Positions 53,931-62,169 are shown, counted from the stretch's first letter. The stretch: DNA of 64,000 bases from Armatimonadota bacterium (GCA_027451905.1 DAIDHV010000003.1:408192-472191); one strand, 5' to 3'. The notes: generated by a model not told the origin, from the sequence alone. Translations and numbers: made by a program.

Positions 53931-55070
53931 GTGAATCAATTGAAGGTGAACGAGCATAGGCTAGAGCAACTTTTTTTAAGCCTCTGCCAGATCAATTCTC
54001 CATCTTTGCAGGAATCTGACATCACAAATTGGACTAAGCGCTATTTGCTTGATTTTGGATTAGAAGTTAGGGAGGACGAGGCCGGCAGCAAGATCGGGGG
54101 CAATGCAAACAACATCATCGCTCACCTGCCAGCTTCTAAACAGGGGCTTCCCAAGGTTTTCTTATCAGCCCATTTTGATACAGTCGAGCCGACTCCGGAG
54201 CTTGTGATTCAAGAATCCAATGGGGTCTGGACGGCAGCCACCGACACAATTCTTGGCGCAGATGACAAAGGCGGCATGGCCCCTGCAATCGAGGCGGTTT
54301 TGAGCCTTAAAGAGATGAACGTATCCCACGGTGATGTGTACCTTTTGTTGAGCGTTGCCGAGGAGATTGGCCTAAAAGGTGCTGACGCTCTTGATATTCA
54401 ATCACTTGAGCTTGACTACGGTTTTGTCTTAGACACCGGCCCTCCGGTGGGATCTTTTGTCAACCAAACTGCAACCCACGATAAATTAGAAATTCTAATT
54501 CATGGCAAGCCTGCCCACGCAGGCAAAGATCCTGAAAACGGAATCAACGCGATCCAGGTGCTAGCTGAGGCGGTTTGCCATATGCCTCTTGGCAGAATTG
54601 ATCATGAGACAACCGCCAATTTGGGGGTGGTCTCTGGTGGCACCGCTGTCAATGTCGTTTGCCCCTTTGTCAATGTCCGTGCAGAGGCGCGATCGCTATC
54701 AGTAGACAAGTTAGATAAACAAGTTGCTGAAATGGTGAAATGCTTTGAAAGTGCAGCAAGAAAGTTTGGAACGACCGTAACCATTGAACACGACCGCCAT
54801 TACCGATCTTATCAGATCAGTGACGAGTCTCGAGTGGCAAAAATCGCACGACGGGCTAGCGAAAAGGTTGGGTTGGATTTTGCCTTAAGATACACGCTGG
54901 GCGGAAGTGACGCCAATATTTACAATGCCAAAGGCGTCGAGACCCTTGTGATGGCAACTGGCATGGAGAAAATTCACACTCATGAGGAAAGGATTAGCCG
55001 AGAAGACCTCGTAAAAACCGCAAAATTGGCCCTGTCAGTGTTACTAGAAAGTGCAGAAATTAGCCGATAA
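53931..55070 (+). CDS. M20 family peptidase (PepT-like)
   Basis: 379 residues, zinc aminopeptidase or tripeptidase type. HFDTVEPTPE and ILGADDKGG (metal ligands), AEEIGLKGAD (catalytic Glu), a dimerisation domain from ~185 to 295 (GKPAHAGKDPENGINA), and GGSDANIYNAKGV. It acts on short peptides or N-acyl amino acids; the precise substrate is not readable. Start is GTG 53931. Confidence 0.87.
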   Translation: MNQLKVNEHRLEQLFLSLCQINSPSLQESDITNWTKRYLLDFGLEVREDEAGSKIGGNANNIIAHLPASKQGLPKVFLSAHFDTVEPTPELVIQESNGVWTAATDTILGADDKGGMAPAIEAVLSLKEMNVSHGDVYLLLSVAEEIGLKGADALDIQSLELDYGFVLDTGPPVGSFVNQTATHDKLEILIHGKPAHAGKDPENGINAIQVLAEAVCHMPLGRIDHETTANLGVVSGGTAVNVVCPFVNVRAEARSLSVDKLDKQVAEMVKCFESAARKFGTTVTIEHDRHYRSYQISDESRVAKIARRASEKVGLDFALRYTLGGSDANIYNAKGVETLVMATGMEKIHTHEERISREDLVKTAKLALSVLLESAEISR

Positions 55071-55119
55071 TCGTCTTAAATCACTGAACTGCCTTTGATG
55101 TCAATCGTAAGGCTTATTG

Positions 55120-55770
55120 ATGCAAAGTAATGTTGGAGCACTTTTGTTAGGGAGAGATAGCCAAGTAGCCCATGCGGCTGAGTTCAACCTTAGTGAACTC
55201 AGCATTATTGAGCGCTGCAAAAAAGGCGATGAAAGGGCTTTCGGACAGTTCATTGACCTGTATCAGGCACGGGTATTTGGCTTTGTTAAAAGAATGGTCA
55301 CCTCAGCCGAAGAGGCAGAGGACATTTCTCAGGAAGTCTTTATTCGTGCTTTTCAAAATATGAATCGGTTTGATTCTAAGTGCAGCATCAAAACTTGGAT
55401 TTTTAGAATTGCCCATAACCTGTGCATTGATCACGCAAGAAAGTCGAAAAGGTCAGTTCAAAAGGTTGGGCCCACCTTTAATGGTGAGGACTCGGATGAG
55501 ATTGAAATTTCCGATGAAAGCTGGGAGCCAGAAAAGTTGCTGATTCAAAGCCAGCTATTTGAGTACGTTGAAGAGGCGATTAGTTCGATGAGCGAAAAGC
55601 TGCGTGCGGTTTTACTGCTCCATGATCGCGAGGATTTAGCTTATGATGAAATTGCGACGATGCTTGGCATACCTGAGGGAACCGTCAAAAGCAGGCTGTT
55701 CCTTGCAAGAAACCATCTCAAGTTAAAACTGGCACCGTTTATCGGGTACGAAGAAGGAAGCGCATCATGA
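55120..55770 (+). CDS. ECF (SigE-like) RNA polymerase sigma factor
   Basis: 216 residues from ATG 55120 (TTG 55117 also possible). Region 2 (FGQFIDLYQARVFGFVKRMV; DISQEVFIRAFQNMNRFD; KTWIFRIAHNLCIDHARKSK) and region 4 (AVLLLHDREDLAYDEIATMLGIPEGTVKSRLFLARNHLKLKL) are complete. The acidic linker GEDSDEIEISDES separates them. Followed by a coupled anti-sigma gene (overlap 4 nt). Confidence 0.93.
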   Translation: MQSNVGALLLGRDSQVAHAAEFNLSELSIIERCKKGDERAFGQFIDLYQARVFGFVKRMVTSAEEAEDISQEVFIRAFQNMNRFDSKCSIKTWIFRIAHNLCIDHARKSKRSVQKVGPTFNGEDSDEIEISDESWEPEKLLIQSQLFEYVEEAISSMSEKLRAVLLLHDREDLAYDEIATMLGIPEGTVKSRLFLARNHLKLKLAPFIGYEEGSAS

Positions 55771-56291
55771 AAATATTGGGTCTGTTTGGCAAAGAAGCTC
55801 GGCACCTGGCAGAAAGTGAAGCCAGTGGTCAGGAAGAAATTCCATTGGATGCCAAAATTCTCCATCAAGAATTTGAGGAGGGTCTTCAGTCAGCTGAGTC
55901 CCAATGGGTTGCTAAAGTTGTTAAGGAACTGCCAGAAGAAGTGCCAAGCATGGCTTGGAGAAGCCAACTCAGTGCAACTATCATGGTGGAGGCTGCCAAA
56001 ACGCGAAAGCGAAGAGCCAAGTTGAACTTCATGAGAGCCGGTGCGGGGCTAGCCTTGGCCGCATGCTTGTCGGTTTTTGTCTTGTTGAGAGTTGGCCATC
56101 AATCCACAACCCCCCTCAAGGTGTTGTCGCCAGCCGCTTCTCAATCCTTCGAGGCCGCAATGGTGCAGGTTCATGAAGAGTCTTCAACAGTACGGGACGT
56201 CACTGGAACTGGGCTCAGCGCGTCTGACCTGCGAAGTGAATCGGCAGCTGGTTCAAGTTCGTTAGATCAAGAGGATGTTGGCGATTTGTGA
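55767..56291 (+). CDS. Membrane anti-sigma factor-like protein
   Basis: 174 residues: ~85-residue cytoplasmic helical part, one transmembrane helix (AGAGLALAACLSVFVLL), and a Ser/Ala-rich outer part. No zinc-binding HxxxCxxC (ZAS) is present. Position, size and one-helix topology argue for an anti-sigma partner of the sigma factor upstream; the assignment is by context. Overlaps the next gene by 4 nt. Confidence 0.6.
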   Translation: MKILGLFGKEARHLAESEASGQEEIPLDAKILHQEFEEGLQSAESQWVAKVVKELPEEVPSMAWRSQLSATIMVEAAKTRKRRAKLNFMRAGAGLALAACLSVFVLLRVGHQSTTPLKVLSPAASQSFEAAMVQVHEESSTVRDVTGTGLSASDLRSESAAGSSSLDQEDVGDL

Positions 56292-57298
56292 TTAAACTAA
56301 CCCGATCTTCTGCCATCTTTTTTGCATGTTGTGCATTGGCAGCATTAAGCTATGCCAGCCCGCTTCAGCAATGGAAAAAAAGACCGATGAGCCGCTTTGG
56401 CAGAGTCCAGCCGCAAAGGTTGCAAAAACTGCCGATTGTTCTGCAGAAGCTCATCCAGAACTCCAACCGATTGGATTACGTGGGAGAGAGGGAAGTAAAG
56501 GTCAAAGTAAGAGCGGTTTTCACCACTCACATAGAAGATGTCACCCGTCAGGGAAGCAAAACTCGAATAGATTTTCCTTCTGATTCTCCATTTGCCGGCC
56601 AGATTCTGCTTAATGTCGATGGCAAGCGTCTTCATTATTTTCCTAAGAATGGAGTCATTCGCATCATGCCAGGGTTTAAAGATGATATCTTGACTGGCTT
56701 GCTGCGCCATCCCAAGGCTCTGCTGGCTAACCAAGTTCAAGTTCAGAACGGGGGAAGAGTGGCAGGAATTCCAGTTGACCGAGTTGATCTTTATGACCGT
56801 CAGCACCGGCTGAGGCAAGAGTTGTGGATTGATCCCCGAAATGGCGCCTTGCTTGGAAGAGCAGGATTTGCTCCTAATGGTATGGCCTTGGCATCATTCC
56901 AGTTTTTATCAATCAATTATCATCCTCATATTGCTCCTAATGCCTTTGAATTGCCTAAAGGAGCCAAGGTTTTTAATCCCAATAACCGAATTATCAACCT
57001 TGCCAAGCGGCTTAAGTTGGCTCCATTTAGAATTCCAGATCAAAAGGGAATTCAGCTTCTAAACTGTCGGAAAATAGTCTTAAAGGGTCAGCCGGTTTTA
57101 ATGGAGATTTACAATGGGCCTCAGGGAAGAATCTCTTACTTTGAGGTCAATACGGTCCTCAGTGGAACTGGTAACGGGCCAGATGAGGGTGGAGTGCATT
57201 CTGCCAAAAGGATCATGGGGCAAGAAACCATCTTTTTAGTTGGCAGATATCCTGTGAAAAGGCTTCAAGACCTATTGCAAACCGTAAGAAGAATTTAA
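56288..57298 (+). CDS. RseB/MucB-like periplasmic protein
   Basis: 336 residues with a signal peptide (SAIFFACCALAALSYA) and a beta-rich N-terminal domain resembling the lipoprotein-localisation fold of RseB/MucB (YVGEREVKVKVRAVF; DVTRQGSKTRIDFP; AGIPVDRVDLYDRQHRLRQELWIDPRNGALLG). In the SigE system RseB inhibits anti-sigma cleavage. It is third in a sigma / anti-sigma / RseB-like cassette (all coupled by 4-nt overlaps). Confidence 0.6.
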   Translation: MIKLTRSSAIFFACCALAALSYASPLQQWKKRPMSRFGRVQPQRLQKLPIVLQKLIQNSNRLDYVGEREVKVKVRAVFTTHIEDVTRQGSKTRIDFPSDSPFAGQILLNVDGKRLHYFPKNGVIRIMPGFKDDILTGLLRHPKALLANQVQVQNGGRVAGIPVDRVDLYDRQHRLRQELWIDPRNGALLGRAGFAPNGMALASFQFLSINYHPHIAPNAFELPKGAKVFNPNNRIINLAKRLKLAPFRIPDQKGIQLLNCRKIVLKGQPVLMEIYNGPQGRISYFEVNTVLSGTGNGPDEGGVHSAKRIMGQETIFLVGRYPVKRLQDLLQTVRRI

Positions 57299-57437
57299 TA
57301 GTTCTGAACCTTGGCCTTCCAATAATAGATGAATGTTGAGACGATTTCTCACGGTCAAGGTATACATATTTATTGGATCGGTCCCAGATCAGTGTTGCTC
57401 TTGGGTTTGATAAGATCGCTTAACTTAGAGGTTTTAT

Positions 57438-58454
57438 TTGGCAAAACAAGCTGTCACCCAGCAACTAGAATCTCCTGCAGAACTAGAGCAGTACTATCGC
57501 GAAATGCTGTTCATCCGCCACTTTGAAGAAAAGTGTAACTTTGCCTACCGGCAAGGAAAAGCAGGAGGATATATGCACGTTTACATTGGGATGGAAGCGC
57601 TTGCCGTTGGCTGGCTATCTTCTATCCGAAAAGGATATGACAACGTCATTACCGCTTACCGAGATCATGCCCACGCCATCTTGCTTGGCACCGATCCTGT
57701 AGCGGTCATGGCAGAAATCATGGGTCGGAAAGCAGGCACCGCGGGCGGAAAGGGTGGCTCGATGCACATTTATGATCCAGACCGCCGATTTTTTGGAGGA
57801 TGGGGAATTGTGGGAGGACATGTTCCACTAGGCGCTGGCCTTGCCTTTGCCTCTAAATTTAAAGAGGAAGATAGGGTGACTTTGAACTTTTTGGGTGATG
57901 GTGCTGCCAACCAGGGAGTTGTTTTCGAAACCCTGAACATGGCGGGGCTTTATGATCTGCCTTGCATCTTCCTGATTGAAAACAACGAATTTGCAATGGG
58001 AACAAGGTTGGAATATCATGCCGCGGACCCCGAACTTTGGAAGCGAGGCGTGCCCTTTGACATTCCCTCGAAACGGGTTGACGGGATGGATGTTTTGGCA
58101 ATGAAGGCCTGCGCCGAAGAAGTTATTTCCGCCGTCCGAGAATCTGGACGCCCTTACTTGGTGGAGATCATGACCTATCGATACGCTGGCCACGGCGCGG
58201 CTGACAACGACCGTCAGCTTTATAGGACGAAGGAAGAAGAAGAAAAAGCTTGGCAGCGAGACCCTATCAAGCGATTAGAAGCGGTCTTGATCGAGCGCAA
58301 CATCATGAATCGAGAAAAGATGGAAGCGATTGAAGAAGAAACCATTAGCACGGTAGAGAAGATTTATGAAGAGGCGGATGCAAGCCCCTTCCCAGAAACC
58401 AACGAAGTCTACGACAACATCTACAGCGATATGTCTCCGGAGCGAGGCCACTAA
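57438..58454 (+). CDS. pdhA: 2-oxoacid dehydrogenase E1 alpha subunit (PdhA-like)
   Basis: 338 residues, TTG start at 57438 with AGAGG 7 nt upstream. ThDP-binding motif GDGAANQG...NNEFAMGT, GGKGGSMHIYDP, MTYRYAGHGAADNDRQLYRTKEE. Length and motif match bacterial PdhA; the branched-chain BkdA is the alternative. Stop and the next start overlap by one base (TAATG). Confidence 0.92.
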   Translation: MAKQAVTQQLESPAELEQYYREMLFIRHFEEKCNFAYRQGKAGGYMHVYIGMEALAVGWLSSIRKGYDNVITAYRDHAHAILLGTDPVAVMAEIMGRKAGTAGGKGGSMHIYDPDRRFFGGWGIVGGHVPLGAGLAFASKFKEEDRVTLNFLGDGAANQGVVFETLNMAGLYDLPCIFLIENNEFAMGTRLEYHAADPELWKRGVPFDIPSKRVDGMDVLAMKACAEEVISAVRESGRPYLVEIMTYRYAGHGAADNDRQLYRTKEEEEKAWQRDPIKRLEAVLIERNIMNREKMEAIEEETISTVEKIYEEADASPFPETNEVYDNIYSDMSPERGH

Positions 58455-59434
58455 TGTCGACCTCGTTGATGACCTATCGTGACGCCTTGCAGAAATCTCT
58501 TTATGAAGAGATGGACCGAAACAAAGATGTCTTTTTGATTGGTGAGGATATAGGCCGATACGAAGGCACTTTTAAGGTTACAAAAGGCTTCTTTCCCAAA
58601 TATGGCAATCGCCGAGTTGTAGATTCGCCAATCACAGAGGCGGGATTCTCGGGGATTGCAATTGGAGCGGCAATGGCAGGGCTAAGGCCAATTGTTGAGT
58701 TTATGACAATGAGCTTTTCGATTCTTGCCCTTGACCAAATCATTAACCATGCGGCCAAGGTTCATTACATGACCAACGGCAAAGTGACGTGCCCTATTGT
58801 TTTTCGGGGGCCCGGAGGAGCCGCTAAGCAACTCTCTGCCCAGCACAGCCACTCGCTTGAGGGTTGGTATGCCCATGTTCCGGGTTTAAAGGTTGTGGCC
58901 CCTGCCACCCCTGCCGATGCTTACGGCATGTTGAAAACCGCAATTGAAGACGATAATCCTGTGGTCTTTACAGAGAATCCTGGCTTGTACACGGTGAAGG
59001 GCGAAGTCCCTGATGATAGTACATTCCGGGTGCCGTTTGGTAAGGCTCAAATCCTAAAAGAAGGGAAGGATGTGAGTTTAATCGGATATTCAAGGATGAC
59101 TCAAACCAACTTAGAAGCTGCAAAGCTGCTTGCCGAAGATGGTATTGATGCAGAGGTGGTTGATGTTCGATCTTTACTGCCCCTTGATACCGAAACGATC
59201 TATCGCTCGGTTGCAAAAACCCACCGCGCAGTTGTGGTGTACGAAGACTGGCGAAACGGTGGCTATGGAGCCGAAATTGCGGCTCGGATTGGCGAGGATT
59301 GCTTTGATGACCTTGATTCACCGGTGGTTAGGGTTGGCGGACTGAATGTTCCCATGCCTTATGCTAGGGTTTTGGAGCTTGAATGCATTCCATCGGAGCA
59401 CAGCATCGTTGATGCCGTCCGCCGGCTGAAATAG
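58454..59434 (+). CDS. pdhB: 2-oxoacid dehydrogenase E1 beta subunit (PdhB-like)
   Basis: 326 residues, LIGEDIGRYEGTFKVTKG, SPITEAGFSGIAIGAAMAGLRPIVEF, PGGAAKQLSAQHSHSLEGWYAHVPGLKVV and DWRNGGYGAEIAARI. It forms alpha2beta2 with PdhA and works with the E2 at 49923. Ends the conserved-gene part of the window; the accessory region follows. Confidence 0.92.
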   Translation: MSTSLMTYRDALQKSLYEEMDRNKDVFLIGEDIGRYEGTFKVTKGFFPKYGNRRVVDSPITEAGFSGIAIGAAMAGLRPIVEFMTMSFSILALDQIINHAAKVHYMTNGKVTCPIVFRGPGGAAKQLSAQHSHSLEGWYAHVPGLKVVAPATPADAYGMLKTAIEDDNPVVFTENPGLYTVKGEVPDDSTFRVPFGKAQILKEGKDVSLIGYSRMTQTNLEAAKLLAEDGIDAEVVDVRSLLPLDTETIYRSVAKTHRAVVVYEDWRNGGYGAEIAARIGEDCFDDLDSPVVRVGGLNVPMPYARVLELECIPSEHSIVDAVRRLK

Positions 59435-59727
59435 ATTGGTGTCGCCCAGCGGGCAGGTGGTCGTAAGACCTGCGTCCAATTCCGCCTACTTTCTTACTTG
59501 ATGGAATAGAAGGGCTAGGGGCGGAGAGTTCAATTTGAGCCTAAATTCCCCTCCCGTAGCGGTGCCGACGCATCCGACGGGGTGGTCATTCCAAGTATTC
59601 ACTCCAAAGCAAGTGGTGACCGGACCGAACATTGACAATTAATGATAATGGTGACGAGCTACCAAAAATAGATATTTAACATCGGCCAACTTCCTGGGAT
59701 GCAACCACAGCCACATAGAGAGGAGCT
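59435..59727. other. Gene-free stretch with hairpins
   Basis: About 290 nt with GCAGGT (59453-59458)/ACCTGC (59468-59473), 19 nt after pdhB, and a G+C-rich imperfect palindrome CCCGT (59553-59557)...ACGGG (59577-59581). No T-run, no gene recognised. A TTGACA at 59632-59637 has no partner -10. Confidence 0.4.
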
Positions 59728-59853
59728 ATGCGGCTAATGGATATCCGAGACAACAGACGTATTCTAGCAGGTACTAAATCATTTGGAAGCAAGATGTTCC
59801 CGCCGCATGACCAACGCCTCCTATACAACCCTTATCGGCCATACTTGGCCTGA
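59728..59853 (+). CDS. Possible small ORF, 41 aa
   Basis: ATG 59728 is preceded by GAGAGGAG only 2 nt away, the strongest Shine-Dalgarno-like match here, but the spacing is short. The 41-residue product (MRLMDIRDNRRIL ... PYLA) is basic and Arg-rich. It overlaps the 3' end of the 120-aa gene on the other strand by 22 nt. Weak candidate. Confidence 0.2.
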   Translation: MRLMDIRDNRRILAGTKSFGSKMFPPHDQRLLYNPYRPYLA

Positions 59854-60194
59854 AGTCGGAGGTACTCCTCATGTATCTCCCTGGTCAGCTTCCAGAGTTT
59901 TTGAAGCTCTGGTGCTGCAGTCTCCTTTAGAAAGTAGTCTACGTCCAGTATCCTAGATTCATTCCGTATTGAATTGATGAGATCCCTTCTCTTGGCAGCT
60001 ATTGTGGTGTCATCGTCCCCGGCATCTGGTAGCGGAAGGTTTGCCCAAAAGGCAATGGGATCGGACACCTGAAGCGATTTACTTGTAGGCGAATGCTCTC
60101 GCAGTATTAGCTTTTCCAACTCTACGAGGTTGTGTACTGCACTAAGAAGGTTCTTATAGGCTCCAAGGAGCAGCTCATCTTTTTCAAGGCTCAT
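59832..60194 (-). CDS. Hypothetical protein, 120 aa; candidate immunity protein of Rhs module 1
   Basis: Mostly alpha-helical, soluble, acidic (LLGAYKNLLSAVHNLVELEKLIL, WKLTREIHEEYLRLQAKYG). No known family. It lies directly after the Rhs module 1 tail on the same strand, only 3 nt after the possible 46-aa tail ORF, the position in which polymorphic-toxin immunity genes are found. ATG 60194 follows no strong Shine-Dalgarno. Function is by position only. Confidence 0.55.
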   Translation of the reverse strand: MSLEKDELLLGAYKNLLSAVHNLVELEKLILREHSPTSKSLQVSDPIAFWANLPLPDAGDDDTTIAAKRRDLINSIRNESRILDVDYFLKETAAPELQKLWKLTREIHEEYLRLQAKYGR

Positions 60195-60197
60195 TCT

Positions 60198-60338
60198 TTA
60201 GTTTTGATACGTGAAGCCCGTATCGTCAATTGTCCACAGAGCTAACATTAGCATTATCGCGTAAGCATCGTAAGTCGCAACGATCTCGTCTTTTATTGAA
60301 CCCATACCTACTGACTGAACTGTAAGAGCATCGCCCAA
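60198..60338 (-). CDS. Possible small ORF, 46 aa, in frame with Rhs module 1 after its stop
   Basis: The Rhs module 1 frame meets TGA at 60351-60353, but stays open for another 50 codons to TAA at 60198. TTG 60338 could start a 46-residue ORF ending DDTGFTYQN. It abuts the 120-aa gene. It may be the readthrough or remnant of a longer toxin tail. Confidence 0.3.
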   Translation of the reverse strand: MGDALTVQSVGMGSIKDEIVATYDAYAIMLMLALWTIDDTGFTYQN

Positions 60339-60350
60339 AAAGGTTGAGAT

Positions 60351-60899
60351 TCAGGAAAATTTCCTGGGAGACGCAAAGTCTTGAATTCCAGCTCGGGGCA
60401 AGTTATAGGCTAGCCACGCCTCCATCATCATTAGGGCGGTAACGGCAATTTCCTTGGCCACCGGTGAAAATAAAAGGTCAGTGTCTAGCCGCACGAGAAG
60501 CGATTCCAGGTCGCTGTCAGATAGGACGACCCGCCCGGTTCCGTCACAGGTGCATACTGGGTTGTTCCCGCAGTATACGACCCAATTACTCCCTTCTTTT
60601 TCGGGATCCTCGCTGATAAACCTGCCTGAAGTAGATTCGTAGTATCTTGCCCGCATGTAGATAAGGCCGGATTCATCATCCATCTTGTGACCCAAATTGG
60701 TGCAGTAGGGACCTTTAGGATCACCAGAGCAATCCTTCTCTAGCTCTGCTGGAGAAGGTGGCCCGTAGGGTCGGATGAGGCAATTCTTTAAATCCGCATT
60801 TGGGTTCAGCTGAGGGTTTTGGAACGTTGCCTGCAAAGTATCGTCCAGACCAAAGAAACTCATCGCTATCTTGCAACCCGTGTTATCGACCTTGAACAC
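60351..60899 (-). CDS. Rhs/YD core fragment with a variable C-terminal tail (module 1)
   Basis: GTG 60899 is 6 nt after TATAAT (60906-60911), so it probably has its own leaderless-like promoter; the frame is open to TTG 60917. After ~55 unmatched residues comes the Rhs core end: GDPKGPYC, DESGLIYMRARYYESTSGRFISEDP. It then diverges (CGNNPVCTCDGTGRVVL ... SPRKFS, ~65 residues). In Rhs proteins this core caps the shell and the sequence after it is the toxin tip. The upstream YD repeats are absent, so it is an orphan tip module. Tail shares nothing with modules 2 and 3. Confidence 0.7.
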   Translation of the reverse strand: MFKVDNTGCKIAMSFFGLDDTLQATFQNPQLNPNADLKNCLIRPYGPPSPAELEKDCSGDPKGPYCTNLGHKMDDESGLIYMRARYYESTSGRFISEDPEKEGSNWVVYCGNNPVCTCDGTGRVVLSDSDLESLLVRLDTDLLFSPVAKEIAVTALMMMEAWLAYNLPRAGIQDFASPRKFS

Positions 60900-60905
60900 A
60901 GTCCT

Positions 60906-60911
60906 ATTATA
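60906..60911 (-). promoter_or_regulatory. -10 box TATAAT for Rhs module 1
   Basis: TATAAT on the minus strand, ends 6 nt before GTG 60899. A poor -35 (TTCCAA) lies 18 nt upstream. No Shine-Dalgarno. Confidence 0.5.
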
Positions 60912-60917
60912 AGCCAA

Positions 60918-61302
60918 CTTCTGGATTTGTTGGAAGTTTTTTAACTCCTACTTAGTTGGCAAGTGAAACTCGGCAATGGTTTCAAGGAAACCGAAATCCT
61001 AGACCTTGCCTTTAATCAATGGATCCAGGGGATCGGTGGCACGATCAACGTCGAAGGAAACACGAATTCAAAACCTTGCCGTAAAATCCACGACATTTCA
61101 ACAGTTGCATACCGCTCTCCCCTATCCCTGCCCTTTCCCCTCCCGAAGCGAAGCCTGTTATGAACTGAAAGCCTAAAGTTCGGAAGGGGCAAGCGTTCAG
61201 GGGAGTTTGCCCCGTCAGCAACGGGGCAAACTTCGCCAATCAACTGGCGACAAGTGGTCTATACGGACATTGACCATTGATCATTTTTGGGGGACTAGCC
61301 AT
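60918..61302. other. Intermodule region with a possible plus-strand Rhs remnant
   Basis: 385 nt. On + strand, at about 60963-61050, the residues LGNGFKETEILDLAFNQWIQGI resemble a YD-repeat shell segment (LGNGLTETRTYD-type), suggesting an inverted remnant. At 61204-61232 there is a perfect hairpin. No other gene seen. Confidence 0.3.
61204..61232. repeat. Perfect 12-bp inverted repeat
   Basis: AGTTTGCCCCGT (61204-61215), 5-nt loop CAGCA, ACGGGGCAAACT (61221-61232). Located downstream of the small membrane ORF that follows module 2. No T-run, so terminator or palindromic repeat. Confidence 0.5.
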
Positions 61303-61470
61303 TTAATGTGTAGTTCCTTTGAATACAATTATTCCAATGGAAATGACCACACTTAAAAACATCACTCCTGCCGCCAATGCCCGTGCCCAGATTGGCATCT
61401 TTTTCGCCGCCAAAAGTATCGTGATCCCGGCCACGATTTGAACGAAATCCACTATTCCAGGAATTAGCAA
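61303..61470 (-). CDS. Small two-helix membrane protein, 55 aa; candidate immunity protein of module 2
   Basis: TTG 61470 to TAA 61303-61305, 55 residues, directly after the stop of module 2 (13-nt gap). Two hydrophobic helices (IVDFVQIVAGITILLAA and AGVMFLSVVISIGIIVF) flank AKKMPIWAR. Coding character is typical of a membrane protein and the position is that of an immunity gene for a membrane-acting tip. No family recognised, no Shine-Dalgarno. Confidence 0.5.
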   Translation of the reverse strand: MLIPGIVDFVQIVAGITILLAAKKMPIWARALAAGVMFLSVVISIGIIVFKGTTH

Positions 61471-61483
61471 CTAAGCACCAGCC

Positions 61484-62149
61484 TTAGAAGAGGTCATTAA
61501 TGTCCCCCGCGTCATCCCAAAGGCAAAGCACACCACAAACAGCAGCCTCAGCGGCGATTGCTAAAACCGCTACCGTCCCGATTCCCGCAAACATACTTTC
61601 GGTTATGTCAGCGTCCAATGTAGCCGCAATATTCCTCCCGACGCTTCCCATTTGGTTCAATACTTGAATCCCCAGTACCAACAATACGGCGCCAGTTTCG
61701 ATCGGTCCGCACAATCCAAGCCCAGTAGCAACCACCGCGCAAGTACCTCCCAGAATTGCCCAAAATAATTGTGCGGGAGTCGGATCCTTTCCTGATGAAT
61801 CCGCAAACCAAATTGGCTGGTCCATCGCATATTCAAACCAGTTGTTGCCCTGCATATCCGGATCTTCGCTGATGAAGCGGCCCGAGGTGGGGTCGTAGTA
61901 TCTGGCGCGCATAGTGATGAGGCCGGATTCATCATCCATTTTATGGCCAAGATTCGCGCAGTATCTCCCCTTGGGATCACCGCTTGACCCGCCGCTTCTA
62001 ATGTGCACTGAAGGAGGCGATAGCCGACTGAATCCCGCCGAGCGAAGCGAGGGCAATGAGGCGAAGCCGAATCGGGACAAGGCGTCATATGAGCGTTTGT
62101 CATTCACCGAAAACCCACCAGATCCGTTCCTTGAAACATCCGCCATCAT
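61484..62149 (-). CDS. Rhs/YD core fragment with hydrophobic C-terminal tail (module 2)
   Basis: Frame open to TTG 62170; ATG 62149 follows TATAAT (62170-62175) at a short leader. It begins at MMADVSRNGSGGF, in the middle of the Rhs shell as seen in module 3, so it is 5'-truncated. Next NDKRSYDA, then an in-frame repeat insertion (62003-62079), then IRSGGSSGDPKGRYC, DESGLITMRARYYDPTSGRFISEDP. The tail (~110 residues) is hydrophobic with AILGGTCAVVATGLGLCG and VAVLAIAAEAAVCGVLCL helices, consistent with a membrane-targeting tip. Candidate immunity gene follows. Confidence 0.7.
   Translation of the reverse strand: MMADVSRNGSGGFSVNDKRSYDALSRFGFASLPSLRSAGFSRLSPPSVHIRSGGSSGDPKGRYCANLGHKMDDESGLITMRARYYDPTSGRFISEDPDMQGNNWFEYAMDQPIWFADSSGKDPTPAQLFWAILGGTCAVVATGLGLCGPIETGAVLLVLGIQVLNQMGSVGRNIAATLDADITESMFAGIGTVAVLAIAAEAAVCGVLCLWDDAGDINDLF
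62003..62079 (-). repeat. In-frame insertion carrying a GTCCCG-ended repeat inside module 2
   Basis: Compared with module 3, ~77 nt replace 8 nt between the SYDA and IRSG codons (net +69, in frame). The core, 62032-62078, reads on the minus strand GTCCCGATTCGG...CTCATTGCCCT...GGCGGGAT. The copy at 63702-63754 shares GTCCCGATTCG, CTCATT(A/G)CCCT and GGCGGGAT. The ends are complementary. Confidence 0.65.
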
Positions 62150-62169
62150 ATTTTCGCCATCATTCGCCA

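Noticed and set aside
59632..59637. TTGACA promoter at 59632
   Set aside because: No -10 box at 16-18 nt; GATAAT lies only 7 nt away.
60963..61163. 66-aa plus-strand ORF between Rhs modules as a functional gene
   Set aside because: Only the first ~25 residues look like Rhs shell; the rest is low-complexity Pro/Leu/Ser and there is no start signal, so it is a remnant at best.
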